From: Zingiber officinale
Lineage: Eukaryota > Streptophyta > Magnoliopsida > Zingiberales > Zingiberaceae
DNA: 64,000 nt
Direction of reading: 5' to 3'
Assembly: GCF_018446385.1 (NCBI RefSeq)
Contig: NC_056000.1
Coordinates: 56,762,722-56,826,721, forward strand
Shown here: in pieces, positions 9,583 to 21,508 of the stretch
How the letters are laid out: each line of letters begins with the position of its first letter
Numbering within the stretch: position 1 is the first letter of the stretch
The notes under the pieces: model-generated
Seen by the model: the letters and a program-made list of their open reading frames with translations, nothing else
Databases searched by the model: none
What the model was told of the DNA's origin: nothing
Made by a program: the position numbers and the translations under genes

Positions 9583-10920
9583 TCCTGCTGCCTCCTCTTA
9601 CTCAAGCTTTCCTTTTCCTTTATCTGCAGTATAAGGAAATGCAAATCTATAAGCGGATGCTTAGTAAGTACCATCTACTCACAAAATGATACATTAAAAG
9701 AGTACATGGCTTTTAAAACTGCTTGAGGGAAATGCAACAATGTAAACATGCTTTAATAACTACTTAGGGAAACACAAACATGCACTTGACAGTAACTGAC
9801 ACTAAAACCATACTTCGGAAATATATACATGACATATATTTTTAAACTAGTTTATCATGCAAACCATCAACTTAAAAACCATGCTAGTAGTGTAAGGAAC
9901 ACAGGATTTTGGGCATATTATAGAGTTCATCAAAGCTACACAATATACCTCAAATTCTCAACTTAGGAAACTTCCACTAAGACAACCCATGAAGTTTGTT
10001 TTACATAATTAGTGAAAATAATAATCACTTGCTTGGGACCGACATTGTACCACTTTGCGTGTATCCTTAATAAGATCCGAGGTAGCTAATCTCGAACCTA
10101 TCAAGGTACTACTAGGCGGTCCAGGAGCCTAGGGGCGATCTAGGAGCCCACCCATGGACCTTGTGTCCAGTACATGCCTTTCTAAAGTAAAATATTTTCT
10201 TTTAACTATTAATTTCTTATACTTGCACTTGCTTGGCATTTAGCCAAACACCTTATGTGCGCTTAATTTTCCCCATACTTATAGGGAAGCACTTTAGGCA
10301 CCTGATTATTCTTCTTAGTCCCAAAACTTAATGGGAAGCAAATCAAGATGTTCTAAACATGCTCTTGATCCCAAAACTTTAGAGGGCATCTTACATATCA
10401 TAGTATCTATCTATTTTAACATGTAATAAGCATATCATAACATGCAACATGCTTAAAACATATCGTAACATGTATTACTGAAGCTACTCATACTGCAGGT
10501 GAGAGATACTTACATCTTTTCACTAGATTTTACTACTATAAGATGTAGGGAAGACAATACTCTCTTTTGCACGCTTTAATCTCCAAGCCACCCTTCCTCG
10601 CGCGAACTACCTCCTTGGGAGAGACCCTCTCCTTAGATTCTCCCCTTGGAAAGCCTTAAGGCTTGGAGCCCTAGGGTTCTTGGCCGAAACTTGAAAGGAG
10701 GGAGGAGAAGTTTCGACTAGAGGAGAAGAGGTGATCAAAATTAGGTTTTGATCTCATACATCCCCTTTTATACTAAGTGGAAGTTGGAGAATCTCTTCAC
10801 ACATAATCTACATATAATAAATTGTTTCATATTGCTCATGTGATGCTTTACCACCACCTAATGGTTACTTAAACCAATCTCAAGTAAGAGGTCTAAGGTT
10901 CAAATCCTAGCTCAGGCCAC

Positions 10921-11278
10921 AGCCTCTTCCAGTACAGAAAATCATCCCCGTTGAATAGGGGAGGGCGTACTGTGTTGAAGACTTCAATTTTTGACATAAT
11001 TAACCTACACACAAGGAAAAAAATAGACATAGAGAGTCCCAAGACTTGGTCTTGGATTAGAAGTGCGGGAGAAGAAAAGATAAACTGAAAAAAAAATTGA
11101 ATTGGTGTTGCACCAAGTCAGATTAATAGCAACGAAAAAAATTTTCCAAAGAGGTAATAGTACCAGTTTGGAAAATAAAGAAAAAAACTGAAAATCGAAA
11201 ATAAAATGAAAAAGGTTTCACTGCCTTGTCTTATTGGTGGTTGCACCAAATCAGAGCGGTACCTACTCTGATACCACT
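10921..11278 (-). mobile_element. Piece C: leader of a Copia-type element X, copy 1
   Basis: About 358 bp without coding sequence that ends in a tRNA-Met primer site complement (ACTCTGATACCA, 11265-11276) directly before LTR X. It is therefore the 5' leader of a minus-strand element whose body has been lost. Equivalent pieces are at 23122-23480, 49503-49864 and 56697-57055. Confidence 0.65.
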
Positions 11279-11308
11279 TGTTTGATCGATGAATTTCGCT
11301 GGAAAATT
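11279..11308 (-). repeat. First bases of LTR X, interrupted by element B
   Basis: Starts TGTTTGATCGATGAATT and matches the intact LTR X at 23481 as far as TCGCTGG, then reads AAAATT before element B begins. LTR X resumes at 20458 beyond B. The extra AAAATT has no counterpart on the far side, so a clean 5-bp target duplication is not seen. Confidence 0.65.
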
Positions 11309-13073
11309 TGATAACGAGTCTGTCACACCCGTAAATCAAATTAACAATGTATTTTCCACTGAATCCCTTTACTACATAATCATGTTATAATAACGAGCCC
11401 AGGATTGATCCTCGAGGAACTAACAGTTGGATGTAATCTAGGATTGTATTTTATTTCTATTTTTGAGGTCTTTAATATGAAAATGGGGATCTAAGCTTGA
11501 ATCTAAATCTAACAAAAGTAAAGCACAGTAAATAAGAAATTAATCTAAAGCAATAGTTAAACCTAACTATGTGCCAATGATCAAACCATAACGCATTGTC
11601 ACCCTACATCATAATTAAACCATCAACACACTTAAACTAAATATGAAATAACGAGACGCAATTAAATCTGATCTAAAGCATAATCAAAACCCTAACTTAG
11701 AAATTAAACACTTAACAATTAACTAAGCATCAAACAAGAATTAAACTAAATTGTATCAATGAAATTACAACTACCAAACATGAATTAAACTTCAACAAAA
11801 TAAAGAAATGCTAAATTGCAATGATAAGAACTTAACAAACATAAAAGGAATTTGTTCTAAGTTATAAAACAGTAGCAAAATGAAATAAACCCTAACCGAT
11901 CCATTCTCACAACCAATCTATTATGCAACACACTCTTGTCGTCACACAAGAATACCAAAGTCGAGAACACCCAACTCTAGACCTCAATGAAGCATCTCAG
12001 CTGCGTCTCAGTTCAAGGTATGCTAAACTACGTCGACGAACCACCCCCAGCGAGCTAGAACAACCCTAAACCCACTCAAGTGCCGAAAATCTGGAAATCT
12101 ACAATTCTGGATCTCTGGATCTGGAATGATGTTGCGGACTGCGGATGGGCATCGGATGAAACTCAATAACGTCAGCGGATCACCTCCAAGCGTCACTGAT
12201 GGGAATCAGAGCCACCGGTTGGAAGAACACCACCAAATCGGCACTGGAACAGAGAAATGTTGTGAACAGATTTCCGCCGGAGGAAACACCCATCGGAGGC
12301 TCCAGATGATCGGGATGAGGCCGCCGAGAAGCTCTCCACCGAGGTTGAAGCTCGAGAGATTGATTGGAGAAGGAATCGGGGTCGAAACTCTCGGAGATGC
12401 TCGCCGCGGGATGAAGGACAGTGTGAAGAGATCGACACTGGAAAACACTGTAGCTTCTGGGTTTAAATCTGATCCAGATCTGAACGGATGGCTGAAATTG
12501 ATTTGGAGCTTGATCAACAGTGGAAACTCGCCTAAAATCCGATCCGAAAGTACTGAACTTGATCTAGGGTCTAGATCTACTCTCCCTAAGGTCGAATCGA
12601 CCAGATCTTCACTTGATTGTTCTGATCTGCCCAATCTTCGATGAACAGTCCAGATTAATTTGGGCTTGATCAATGGTTGTATGAACTCAGATCTGAATCA
12701 AACCTTTGGATCTTCATCTATGGCTGAGATCTCCTCCTCATTAGGTTGGATGGGCCAAATCTTCAATGGATGTCTCAGATCTGCTTGATTGTAGATGAAC
12801 GGTCCAAATAACTCCAAGGTTTGATCGTCTCGTTTAAACTCCGATTCGAGCCCAATATCGCTTCGAATTGATCCAAATCAAAGATCCTTTGATGCCTACA
12901 AAATATGAATAAAATATTAGCATCAAATAACACCAAAAATAAGATAATTTATAATTAAGCCCAAAATAAAGACAATGCATAAAAATGTGATGTAACCATA
13001 ATTTAAACCTATGAAATCAATATCAAACCATGCATATATGAATCAAAATAATACAATGAAATCATGGTTATCA
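11309..13073 (-). repeat. Element B copy 1, 3' LTR
   Basis: 1765 bp. Its ends form a perfect 7-base inverted repeat, TGATAAC at 11309 and GTTATCA at 13073. The full-length copy here and those at 49893-51658 and 57084-59096 (the last with a SINE inside) agree in length once the SINE is removed. A frame of about 170 codons near 12126-12644 is open but its counterparts elsewhere are shorter and its reverse strand is also open, so I do not call a gene. Confidence 0.85.
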
Positions 13074-13089
13074 AATCTCCCACACTTAG
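13074..13089 (-). other. Polypurine tract of element B copy 1
   Basis: AAGTGTGGGAGATT on the minus strand, abutting the 3' LTR. Two further very similar purine tracts (TTTTAAGTGTGGGGGA) lie inside the element near 13787 and 17709. Confidence 0.75.
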
Positions 13090-16000
13090 TCTTGAACGTC
13101 CCGTGCAAGTAAAGAAAACTAAAAAATATCTCCACAAAAAATTCCCTAGCAATACCTAGAAGTAGTAAAAAGAATTTAACTAAGACCATCTAAAGATCTC
13201 TAACAATCATGAATACAATTCAAACAATAATTAGTAGGTATGGTAGTTTCTATCCAATTGAAAAATTAAGCAAAGAAATCTCACAAGAGATTTACGTATT
13301 CTAGCTCTCCCATTCAAAAATATGTATAATTGGAGCTCACTCAATGCAACTGATAACATTTCACTACCATAAACTTGCTTATTTTCTAATTCTCCACCAC
13401 TATAAACATAGCATACATGAATCAAAAGGAATTTATCATCAAGAATTGAAATGGAATAAAAAAAGGACAATGAAATGAATGTAGTAGCAAAAGAAAAGGC
13501 ATTAATGAAGAAAATGAGAGAATGAGAGTATTTGAGGAATATACTTGATGAGTTGACCAATTTTGATGTGTAAAAGATGAATACCATTTGTTATTATCAA
13601 TACAAAAGATCAAGCTAAACTCCCCTTCAATTTGATGGCAATCCAAAATTCTTGATACTCTATCTCCACACTTGATACTCTTTTGTTTTGCCACTGTTTT
13701 TCCTTTCTTCTTCATTGTTTTTACACTTCAATTTCAGCATTTTGAAAATAAAATAATCTCAACTCACCTCATGGAGAAGAGTTCCCTCCCCCACACTTAA
13801 AACAATGGTCGTCTCGGGCAATGAAACATATCCATCTATCCTTCGAAAGACAATCCATTTGAATCCCTACTTACTGATTTCAGCACTGTAATGCAGCTGG
13901 AAAAATTAGCAACTTCAACAATCTGCAGTTCCAATAAAATCAGATTTAAAGCAATGTTTGGTTAGAAATCAGCTGGAAATAAGGCATCATTTAACACAAA
14001 CACGATTTTAGAAAAGATTCACACTGTTTTTGCACAACAACAAAGTCACAGTTTTTTTTTCCTTTTTCTGAATTCTATTTCATTTTAATTCAGTTCTGAA
14101 CAGTCAATTAGTTTGCTAAATATGCTTGGATTACGAAATTACTGCACATATACAAGAAGTAAAGCACAATTTATGTCACAACTTAGCTCCGAAAATCAAA
14201 GTTCTGCATAGCATTGATACCATCAATAACAACAATCAGAATTCCAGCCTCTCCATTCTATTCATGCAGATTTCCAGAATTAAGCAATCTGAAATTACAC
14301 TAAAGATTTCATCTCACAAAGAAGTATAGTGTTCATTGCTATATAGGACTTTCAACTTGATTCATTAAAAATTCAGCCTCTCCTGCAGCTTGATCACAGA
14401 AACTTGAAATGGCCAAAGATCAAAAGTTGCAAATTGAATTTGCCACGTGTACTTGGTTCTCAACCTGATACACTTCCTTTGTGCCACTACAAAGTGCAAT
14501 TGGTGTTGATTCAATTCATGATAGGATGCTCGGCACAAACTGGCAGTGATTCATAATTCCAAGCTCCTTGCTGCTGTAAAAGTCCACTGCTACAAACTTC
14601 AACAGCTTTTCCTGATCAACAAATGTATTGAAAGTTTGACACAATTGCATGGCTCTGATTCCATATCCAGCATTCCATTACATTCTGAATTCTGCAATCT
14701 TCAGAAACGGCAAGGTAAATAACAGAATTCAGCAACAAAATTAGAATTCAGACCTTGATGAAATGGATATAACTATATAATTCCAGGTCCTGCATCTTTG
14801 GAAATGTATGCTCTACATCATGGTACAAGAGTGTTGTCATGGAAGATTGCAAACATTTGGTTGGAGCTCTTGAATTCTAACTCAAGCTGATAATCGAATT
14901 CTGCAGAAACTATAGATCAAATTGGCATACTCTGTAAAATTCCAGAACAGACCCTTTGAATTACTGAATAAAGATTCCAGCTCAGCAAAGATTCTTTGCT
15001 TAATGCTTTGGACAGATTCTACAGCCAAACCTAAACGGATTCTAACTCTGCATTTTAAGAAACTGGTATTACTACAGAGTAGATTTTCAGTTTCTAGCCT
15101 TTGGTTTGCACCTCTGATTTGTATTCAACTTTCAGCCTAAAATCAAATAATTTCTGGTGAAACAAGTTAAACATCTATCAACACTAAAACAACAGATGGA
15201 TTTAAATTTTTCCATGAATGAATGACTTAAATATGCATTCCACTCAGCAAAAAAATAGATTTCAGCATTTCCTACATAAGTCCTTGACTTTGTATCAACT
15301 AATCATCATTTAGCTCCTAAAAATTCCAATTCCTTTTCATTGAGCTCCTTAAAACCCTTATCAATTCATCCTCTAAAAAATTTTCCAGGTTTTAGAAACT
15401 CAAGCTTGTTATAACTCATTTATAGAAAAGCACAGAAATGCTTCCTTTGCAGAAATTTCTGCATTTTCTTCCATTCTCTATCTCTAATTTGTCTGATTCA
15501 AATTCATTGTAAACAGAGGCCATTTGGTGGAGTGGTAATTGGCACTGTCATAATAAGAAATTACAATCTGATTGGACTTCAAAGTGTTTCTGTTCATATC
15601 AGTTTGATGTTCTGACATTGAATTCAAAATGTTGCTACAGATCCACCACTAATTGGTTGAATTTCGAATCCAATCATGAAATTAAATAACTTGAGCTTCC
15701 GGAATTGAATCTGAAAATTAAGTTCTGATTTTCAAACTTCACTTATGCATTTTTGTTTCAAGACGCCACAGAATAGATTTCAGAGATATGAAATTGCAGG
15801 TTATGCATTGCTGTAAGTTTCTGATTTCTTTACAGCAATAATTGCAACCTGTCCCTTGATTAACAGAGTAAGTATTCTCCCATTGTATGGTTGAAGAAAT
15901 AACCAAGTTGGATTTCAAACAGGAGCATCATGAATCCCCAATTCCAGAGTTCAGATTTTTTTAAAAGTTTACTGATCTGATCTCTTAAACAGATAACACT

Positions 16001-18373
16001 CCATTCTAATTCATTTGAGAATTACATTCAATGTAACAGGAATTGAAGTTCCATCTCTGAAGTCTTCCATTCCTTATCAACCATTAAAACCCTGATAACC
16101 TGTAGCTTTGGCATAGTGGTATTATGAAACTGTTTTTAGTTTGCTTATACTAATTCTGCTTCAAGACCTTTCATCCAAATTTCCCAAGCAAGTATCCTTG
16201 GAAGATAGCACATTTAATAATGAATCAAAACAGCTTAAAGTCCATTTATTTTAGATTCGAATAGCAAGAGAACTTGGCTCAAATCAACAGATTACCTATG
16301 GACCAAAGCTGCAATTTTGTTTCAGTTTCTAATTTTTAGCTTTATTTCCCTGTTTGGTATCAAATTTCTTGCCTAAATTCTTATAAGCTTTGGAGAAGAA
16401 AGTTATCCATTTATCACCGCTCAAATATCAACTGGGTTTCAAAATTTTTCATGAATTAATATCCTTGAACTCCATTTATGCAGGAAAACACAGATTCTGG
16501 ACTTTTGTATCAATATGTCACTATTAAGCCACAAGAAATCTCAATACTTCATCATCTCGACTCTTAAGACCATTACAATGCATATCCGAAGGGCTTCCAT
16601 TTCCCAGCAGCTTTTACTCATCACAATTCTCTTCCCAAATTGGCACACAAAGGCCCAATTCATTCTACAAAATCTGCATTTTCAGGGTTACTGCTTCTCG
16701 GTGATTTCCTGTTCTTTCAGCATCATTCGCTTTTGTTTTCATTGTTCCAATTCAGATCTGAACTTCCATTTCTTGAATTGAATATCACTTCACAAAACCA
16801 ATCAACCATCACTATCTCCTTTTATTTCTTCATCCTGCATCCAATTTCCAGCCAGCCACTGTTTTGGAGTTCTGCATTTTAGTTTCTAGAGTTCGAAAAG
16901 GCATGGAAAAGTTGATATATCATTTGTTTCTGCATCTTGTAAGACTTCACTTGGTCTTCTCAATTGTTTAAATGTTGCTTCTGATTTTTGATACACCTTG
17001 ATACCAAATTCTGCATTTTTGAATTTCCAGCTTCTTTGAATTTTCCAGCACTGATCAGATTCAATCATGCTCAGATCCACTTCTGCAACAATAGAAAACA
17101 TCAGCTTCAATTCAGCAGTTCAACTTTTAACCATCAAGGACTCGACTTAACAACTTCTGAAATGATTCCATTGTTTTCCTCTTTTACTTCATTGGAAAGA
17201 TGACCATTACTAATGTTAGGCTTTCACACTATCATTTCAATTGCTTCCTTATCAACATAATCAGAACAAAATTGGCAACAGAACACCAAGTCCACTGTTT
17301 CAGATTCCAGTCATATAAATGCAGGTATTGAGTTCAATTATTGAGGTATAAAATGTTGCCATTTCCACCAACAATAGAAAATTGCAGATTTCCAATTCCC
17401 AGAATCCAGAATTATCAGAATTACAGCTAGAAATCAGGTCCAAGAAAGTTTTCTAGATTTTCAATTCAATGTAAACTTGGAAAGAATGTCACACCATTTG
17501 TCATTGAGCATACAATACATTACTTGAATTTCTCAATGATTTGAGAATTAAAAGAGAAAGTTGGCACACAATTGGCACAAATCAATGTACACAATTTTCA
17601 ACTTCAAAATTTCACTAAGCAACTCCATAATCAAGTAATTGTACCAATATTTCATGACTCCTTGCAACATCTTAAACATTTCCAGAAAATCATCTTCTCA
17701 TCATCTCTTCCCCCACACTTAAAACCTTTTCCATCTTAGCAATCTAACTCATCAAGGATTCAACCAAAACTTTCAACAAAAGAATGACAAGCAAAAATGA
17801 TAAGATTCAGAATTCTAGATGAGAATATTTCAAGGAATTGGTGGATAAAGAAATGGGAAGTTATGAGAAACAAGAATGATAAATATCCTTAATTTCTATG
17901 CATACATATGCTATTGCGACTTTGAAAAGAAGCAAAGCAAGTTCTAGAGTTTCAATAGCTATGAGTGCATGCCACACAAAAGAAAATAATGCAATTTAGG
18001 CTTAAGGTGGTCCTCTCTAGGTAAATTTTTTATTGCAAACAAGCTCAATTGATCAAAATGGAATCCACCTCCAATCTAACCAATATCATGTAAGAAAAGC
18101 ATCGAATCATGTCACATGAACTAAAATTGATGATCAAATTTAAGAAACTTTTACCATCTTAAAAATATTACTAGAAAATTCATTGGAGAATTTATTCAAA
18201 ATTGAAATGCTATGTATACCAAACCAAATGCAAAATATGAAAGCAAAGTATGGAAACAAAATGCAAAGTATGAAACTAAAGAAATTCATAAAGAATTTAT
18301 TAGACACAAAGCATGAATTAAAATGCAAAAAAAAAAACAAAATTGGGACCAACTCCCCTTGAATTCCCGATGG
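13090..18373 (-). other. Element B interior, ~5 kb non-coding purine/pyrimidine-biased sequence
   Basis: No open frame of note in either strand. From about 13.9 to 17.7 kb the plus strand is an endless variation on TTCCAG, TTTCAGA, GAATTC and ATTCTGCA, which gives the element RNA (minus) many CTGGAA, CTGAAA and TGAATTC motifs. The same text is conserved in the copies at 51.7-54.0 and 59.1-64.0 kb. Copy 3 has about 77 bp near 63298-63375 that are absent at about 17277 here. Confidence 0.7.
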
Positions 18374-19285
18374 TTAAAGAAGGTTCAAAAGAAAAAGCCA
18401 CCTCGGAAGTGGAGGAATCATGGTTCCACTTAAATTCTTTTTATTCATCCTTTTTCCCTTGAAAACTTTTTCCAGAGGTAGTAGACGGTTCAGATTTAGT
18501 ACCCATTTCAAACATCTATTGTGTCCTGCAAAAGCAAAGATAAGCAATACATTCCGAACACTATCATGAAAAGATAAATGGGTATCACATTCTACAAATT
18601 CAATTAATGGTACCTCTATGAAATTTTTGGATAATTCACAAGAAATTCTCACCTTGTCGTGTTGAAAGGTACTTAAAGTAGGGATTGTTACCTCCTTTCC
18701 ACCTAGTAAATGCTCAGACTTTAGTTATGGTGAGTGTACAACTTCATGTGGTGATCCTTGGGTGCTTGGCTCCATAGCACAAGTCCCTACACTTACATCT
18801 TCAATTCTTGGTGATTCTTGAGGTAATGCTTCCAGTAAGCATTCCCCTACACTTAAATCATCTTCTGCAACAATACCTGCATCATTCACATCACCTAAAG
18901 CAACACTATTAGTAGAATCAGAAACTTGAACAACTACATCATCATCACAAATAAAACTAGAAAATTCTTGTGGATAAATGGAAGTAGGGTCAAGCCTGAC
19001 AGAATCACTACTTTCCATCTCTCCACTGGAGTTTTGTGCTTACAACTGATTGATGGATAATTCAATCTGATCTAACTGACTCTGAATATTCCGTATCCTT
19101 GCAAATTGTTGCTCTTGATGCTCACTCATTTGTTGCATAACTTCATTACATTTCCAAATTGACTCTGCAAATTGTTCTTGTACATCCTTATACTGATATT
19201 CAGGCGCATAAATCCCAGTCTGAGACTGATAATAATAACTCTGACTCCAATCTCCAAAATGCTGATAATATGGATCCATGGTCAA
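18374..19285 (-). pseudogene. Element B leader protein, one frame broken by two stops
   Basis: Three open stretches (19285-19040, 19018-18725, 18652-18374) lie in the same reading frame on the minus strand and are separated only by TAA stops at about 19042 and 18725, so they are one ancestral ORF of roughly 304 codons. It starts MTMDPYYQHFGDWSQSYYYQ, about 190 bases below the primer site. A glutamine-rich coil (NEVMQQMSEHQEQQFARIRN), an acidic middle (YPQEFSSFICDDDVVVQ) and a basic, leucine-rich end (PPLPRWLFLLNLL) follow. The position fits gag, but I see no CCHC zinc knuckle or capsid motif. Function unknown. Confidence 0.5.
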
Positions 19286-19451
19286 AAGAATTTCCTGTTC
19301 TTACACTGAAACACTAGCAAATAAAATAAGAAGACTCAGGAACAAATAAAATCAAACACGTGGATATATAATCATGAAAGCAATCAAACAACAAAATTTC
19401 TAGGTTTTCCTAAATAAAAACAATCCTAAAATTACCAAACATTGCATATGA

Positions 19452-19469
19452 TCCCCGGCAACGACGCCA
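19452..19469 (-). other. Primer binding site of element B (tRNA-Asp)
   Basis: On the plus strand TCCCCGGCAACGACGCCA, which equals the 3' end of plant tRNA-Asp(GTC) with one substitution (GAC for GGC). The minus strand is therefore the primer site. It lies 5 bases from the LTR. Confidence 0.85.
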
Positions 19470-19474
19470 AAATT

Positions 19475-20457
19475 AGATAACGAGTCTGTCACACCCGTAA
19501 ATCAAATTAACAATGTATTTTCCACTGAGCCCTTTACTACACAATCATGTTGTAATAACGAGCCCAGGATCGATCCTCGAGGAACTAACAGTTGGATGTA
19601 ATCTAGGATTGTATTTTATTTCTATTTTTGGGGTTTTTAATATGAAAATGGGGGTTTAAGCTTGAATCTAAATCTAACAAAAGTAAAGCACAGCGAATAA
19701 GAAATTAATCTAAAGCAATAGTTAAACCTAACTATGTGCCAATGATCAAACCATAATGCATTGTCACCCTTCATCATAATTAAACCATCAACACACTTAA
19801 ACTAAATATGAAATAACGAGACGCAATTAAATCTGATCTAAAGCATAATCAAAACCCTAACTTAGAAATTAAGCACTTAACAATTAATTAAGCATCAAAC
19901 AAGAATTAAACTAAATTGTATCAATAAATTACAACTACCAAACATGAATTAAACTTCAACAAAACAAAGAAATGTTAAATTGCAATGATAAGAACTTAAC
20001 AAACATAAAAGGAATCTATTCTAAGCTATAAAACAGTAGCAAAATGAAATAAACCCTAATCGATCCATTCTCAGAACCAATCTATCAAGCAACACACTCT
20101 TGCCATCACACAAGAATGCCAAAGTCGAGAACACCCAACTCTGGACCTCAATGAAGCATCTCAGCTGCGTCTCAGTTCAAGGTATGCTCAACTACGCCGA
20201 CGGACCACCCCCAGCGAGCTAGAACAACCCTAAACCCACTCAAGTGCCGAAAATCTGGAAATCTGCAATTTTGGATCTCTGGATCTGGAATGATGTTGCG
20301 GACTGCGTAAAAATTCGAGAGTAAGTAGTGGAAAATAATTAAGCCCAAAATAAAGACAATGCATAAAAATGTGATGTACCCATGAATTAAACCTATGAAA
20401 TCAACATCAAACCATGCATATATGAATCAAAATAATACAATAAAATCATGGTTTTCA
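19475..20457 (-). repeat. Element B copy 1, 5' LTR with ~805-bp deletion and 38-bp filler
   Basis: Matches the 3' LTR up to GACTGCG at 20307, lacks the equivalent of 12144-12950, and resumes with TTAAGCCCAAAATAAAG near 20339. The join is patched by 38 bases (20308-20345) identical to 20478-20515 in the LTR X sequence next door. Its terminal T is also mutated (AGATAAC). Confidence 0.8.
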
Positions 20458-21508
20458 GGGGGGGCGTGAATAGCGATTAAAAATTCGAGAGTAAGTAGTG
20501 GAAAATAATTAAGCCAAAGTAAACACAAAGATTTATTTGGTTCGGAGCCTTTTGTGACTCCTACTCCAAGGCCCGCATGCAAGGGTGCTTTCGATGGGCA
20601 ATCACTAATAATTCGAAAAGTTTGATTACAAATTAAGTACAAGAATTAATTAGCGAAAAAAAGCCGACAATAAATAAAAAATAGAAACAGAAATAGCACT
20701 TTTGTCGGAGAGCTTTCACAACGTCGCAGGAGCACAGAGGAGTAGATCTTTCATTGTTGTGTTGAGTTTCAGCCTTTACCATTTTTATATAGGAGGTTCT
20801 GGGTGCCTGGATCCCTTCGGGTGCCCTGAATATGACGTAGCAGACCCAACCAGGATGCTCCATGTGGCGAGGCAACGCTGAGGATAGAAATTTGCCTCCA
20901 GGCGCCCAGATCTATCCCGGGTGCCCGGATCCTGGTTTTCCAGCAACTTCCTTCCTGCAAGAAAACGATAGTCCGAAGGTAAACATACGATATATATATA
21001 TCCTGCAAAATAACGTGTTAGCACAGTTTAAAACCAACAAGTAGAGTATTAGCTAGATTCTGTCTCCTCGAGACCGGAATCTAGTCACGATCTAGACTTA
21101 GATATCCGAAATGGGTAAAAGCCAGATCGACGCCTAATGTTCCCTTCCCGGAAACGCGTCCTCATAGTCACTTCCCTCCAGTGACTTACCTCCACTTACC
21201 TGCCAGACGTCCAGTCAGCCATTCGACCCGTCTAGGCTTCGTGCCAGCTATCCGGTCAACCCGTCGACCTAGCTAGACTTCGTGCCAAACGTCTGGTCAG
21301 CCCATCGACCAATTTAGACTTCGTGCTAGCTATCCGGTCGGCCCGTTGACCTAGTTGGGCTTCGTGCCACACATCAGGTCAGCCCATCGACCTGTCTGGG
21401 CTTCTCCTGCACACTCGGTCAGAGTGTTAGATAACAACAAAACTAACTTAACCTGTTTTGTCATTCATCAAAACTTGAGTTAGACCGTTAATGATAACCG
21501 CACCAACA
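20458..21508 (-). repeat. LTR X, remainder beyond element B
   Basis: Continues LTR X from the G run to the CACCAACA end at 21508 and matches 23508-24562. It contains a GGTGCCCGGATCC / GCGCCC-rich stretch and, on the minus strand, a TATATAGGA-like TATA region near 20790. Confidence 0.75.

Larger units (their letters stand above)
8803..10920 (-). repeat. Element A copy 1, 5' LTR (outer end deleted)
   Basis: Starts TGTAATGTCCGCC on the plus strand next to the primer site and runs to 10920, where the last ~100 bases present in the 3' LTR (ending ACGGGTGTTACA) are missing and the sequence passes into piece C. Inside are a tandem array of ~53-bp palindromic units (about 9040-9350) and a CA microsatellite. 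The same truncation is present at 49502 and 56696, so it is ancestral to all copies. Confidence 0.8.
11309..20457 (-). mobile_element. Element B copy 1: large non-coding LTR retrotransposon (LARD-like)
   Basis: A 9.1-kb minus-strand element bounded by LTRs at 11309-13073 and 19475-20457, with the primer site for tRNA-Asp next to the right LTR and a polypurine tract next to the left one. tRNA-Asp priming is typical of Athila-type Ty3/Gypsy elements. The 6.4-kb interior has only one broken open frame (18374-19285), with no protease, reverse transcriptase or integrase, so it must rely on a partner for mobility. Partial copies are at 49893-54024 and 57084-64000. Confidence 0.8.

Noticed and set aside
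12126..12644. 172-codon open frame in LTR B, with homologs at 50710 and 58148
   Set aside because: It recurs only because the LTR is duplicated. The opposite strand is equally open, no domain is visible and the frame length varies between copies.
15521..15560. Possible tRNA gene (TTTGGTGGAGTGGTAATTGG)
   Set aside because: It resembles an A box only by chance. There is no B box or cloverleaf at the right distance.
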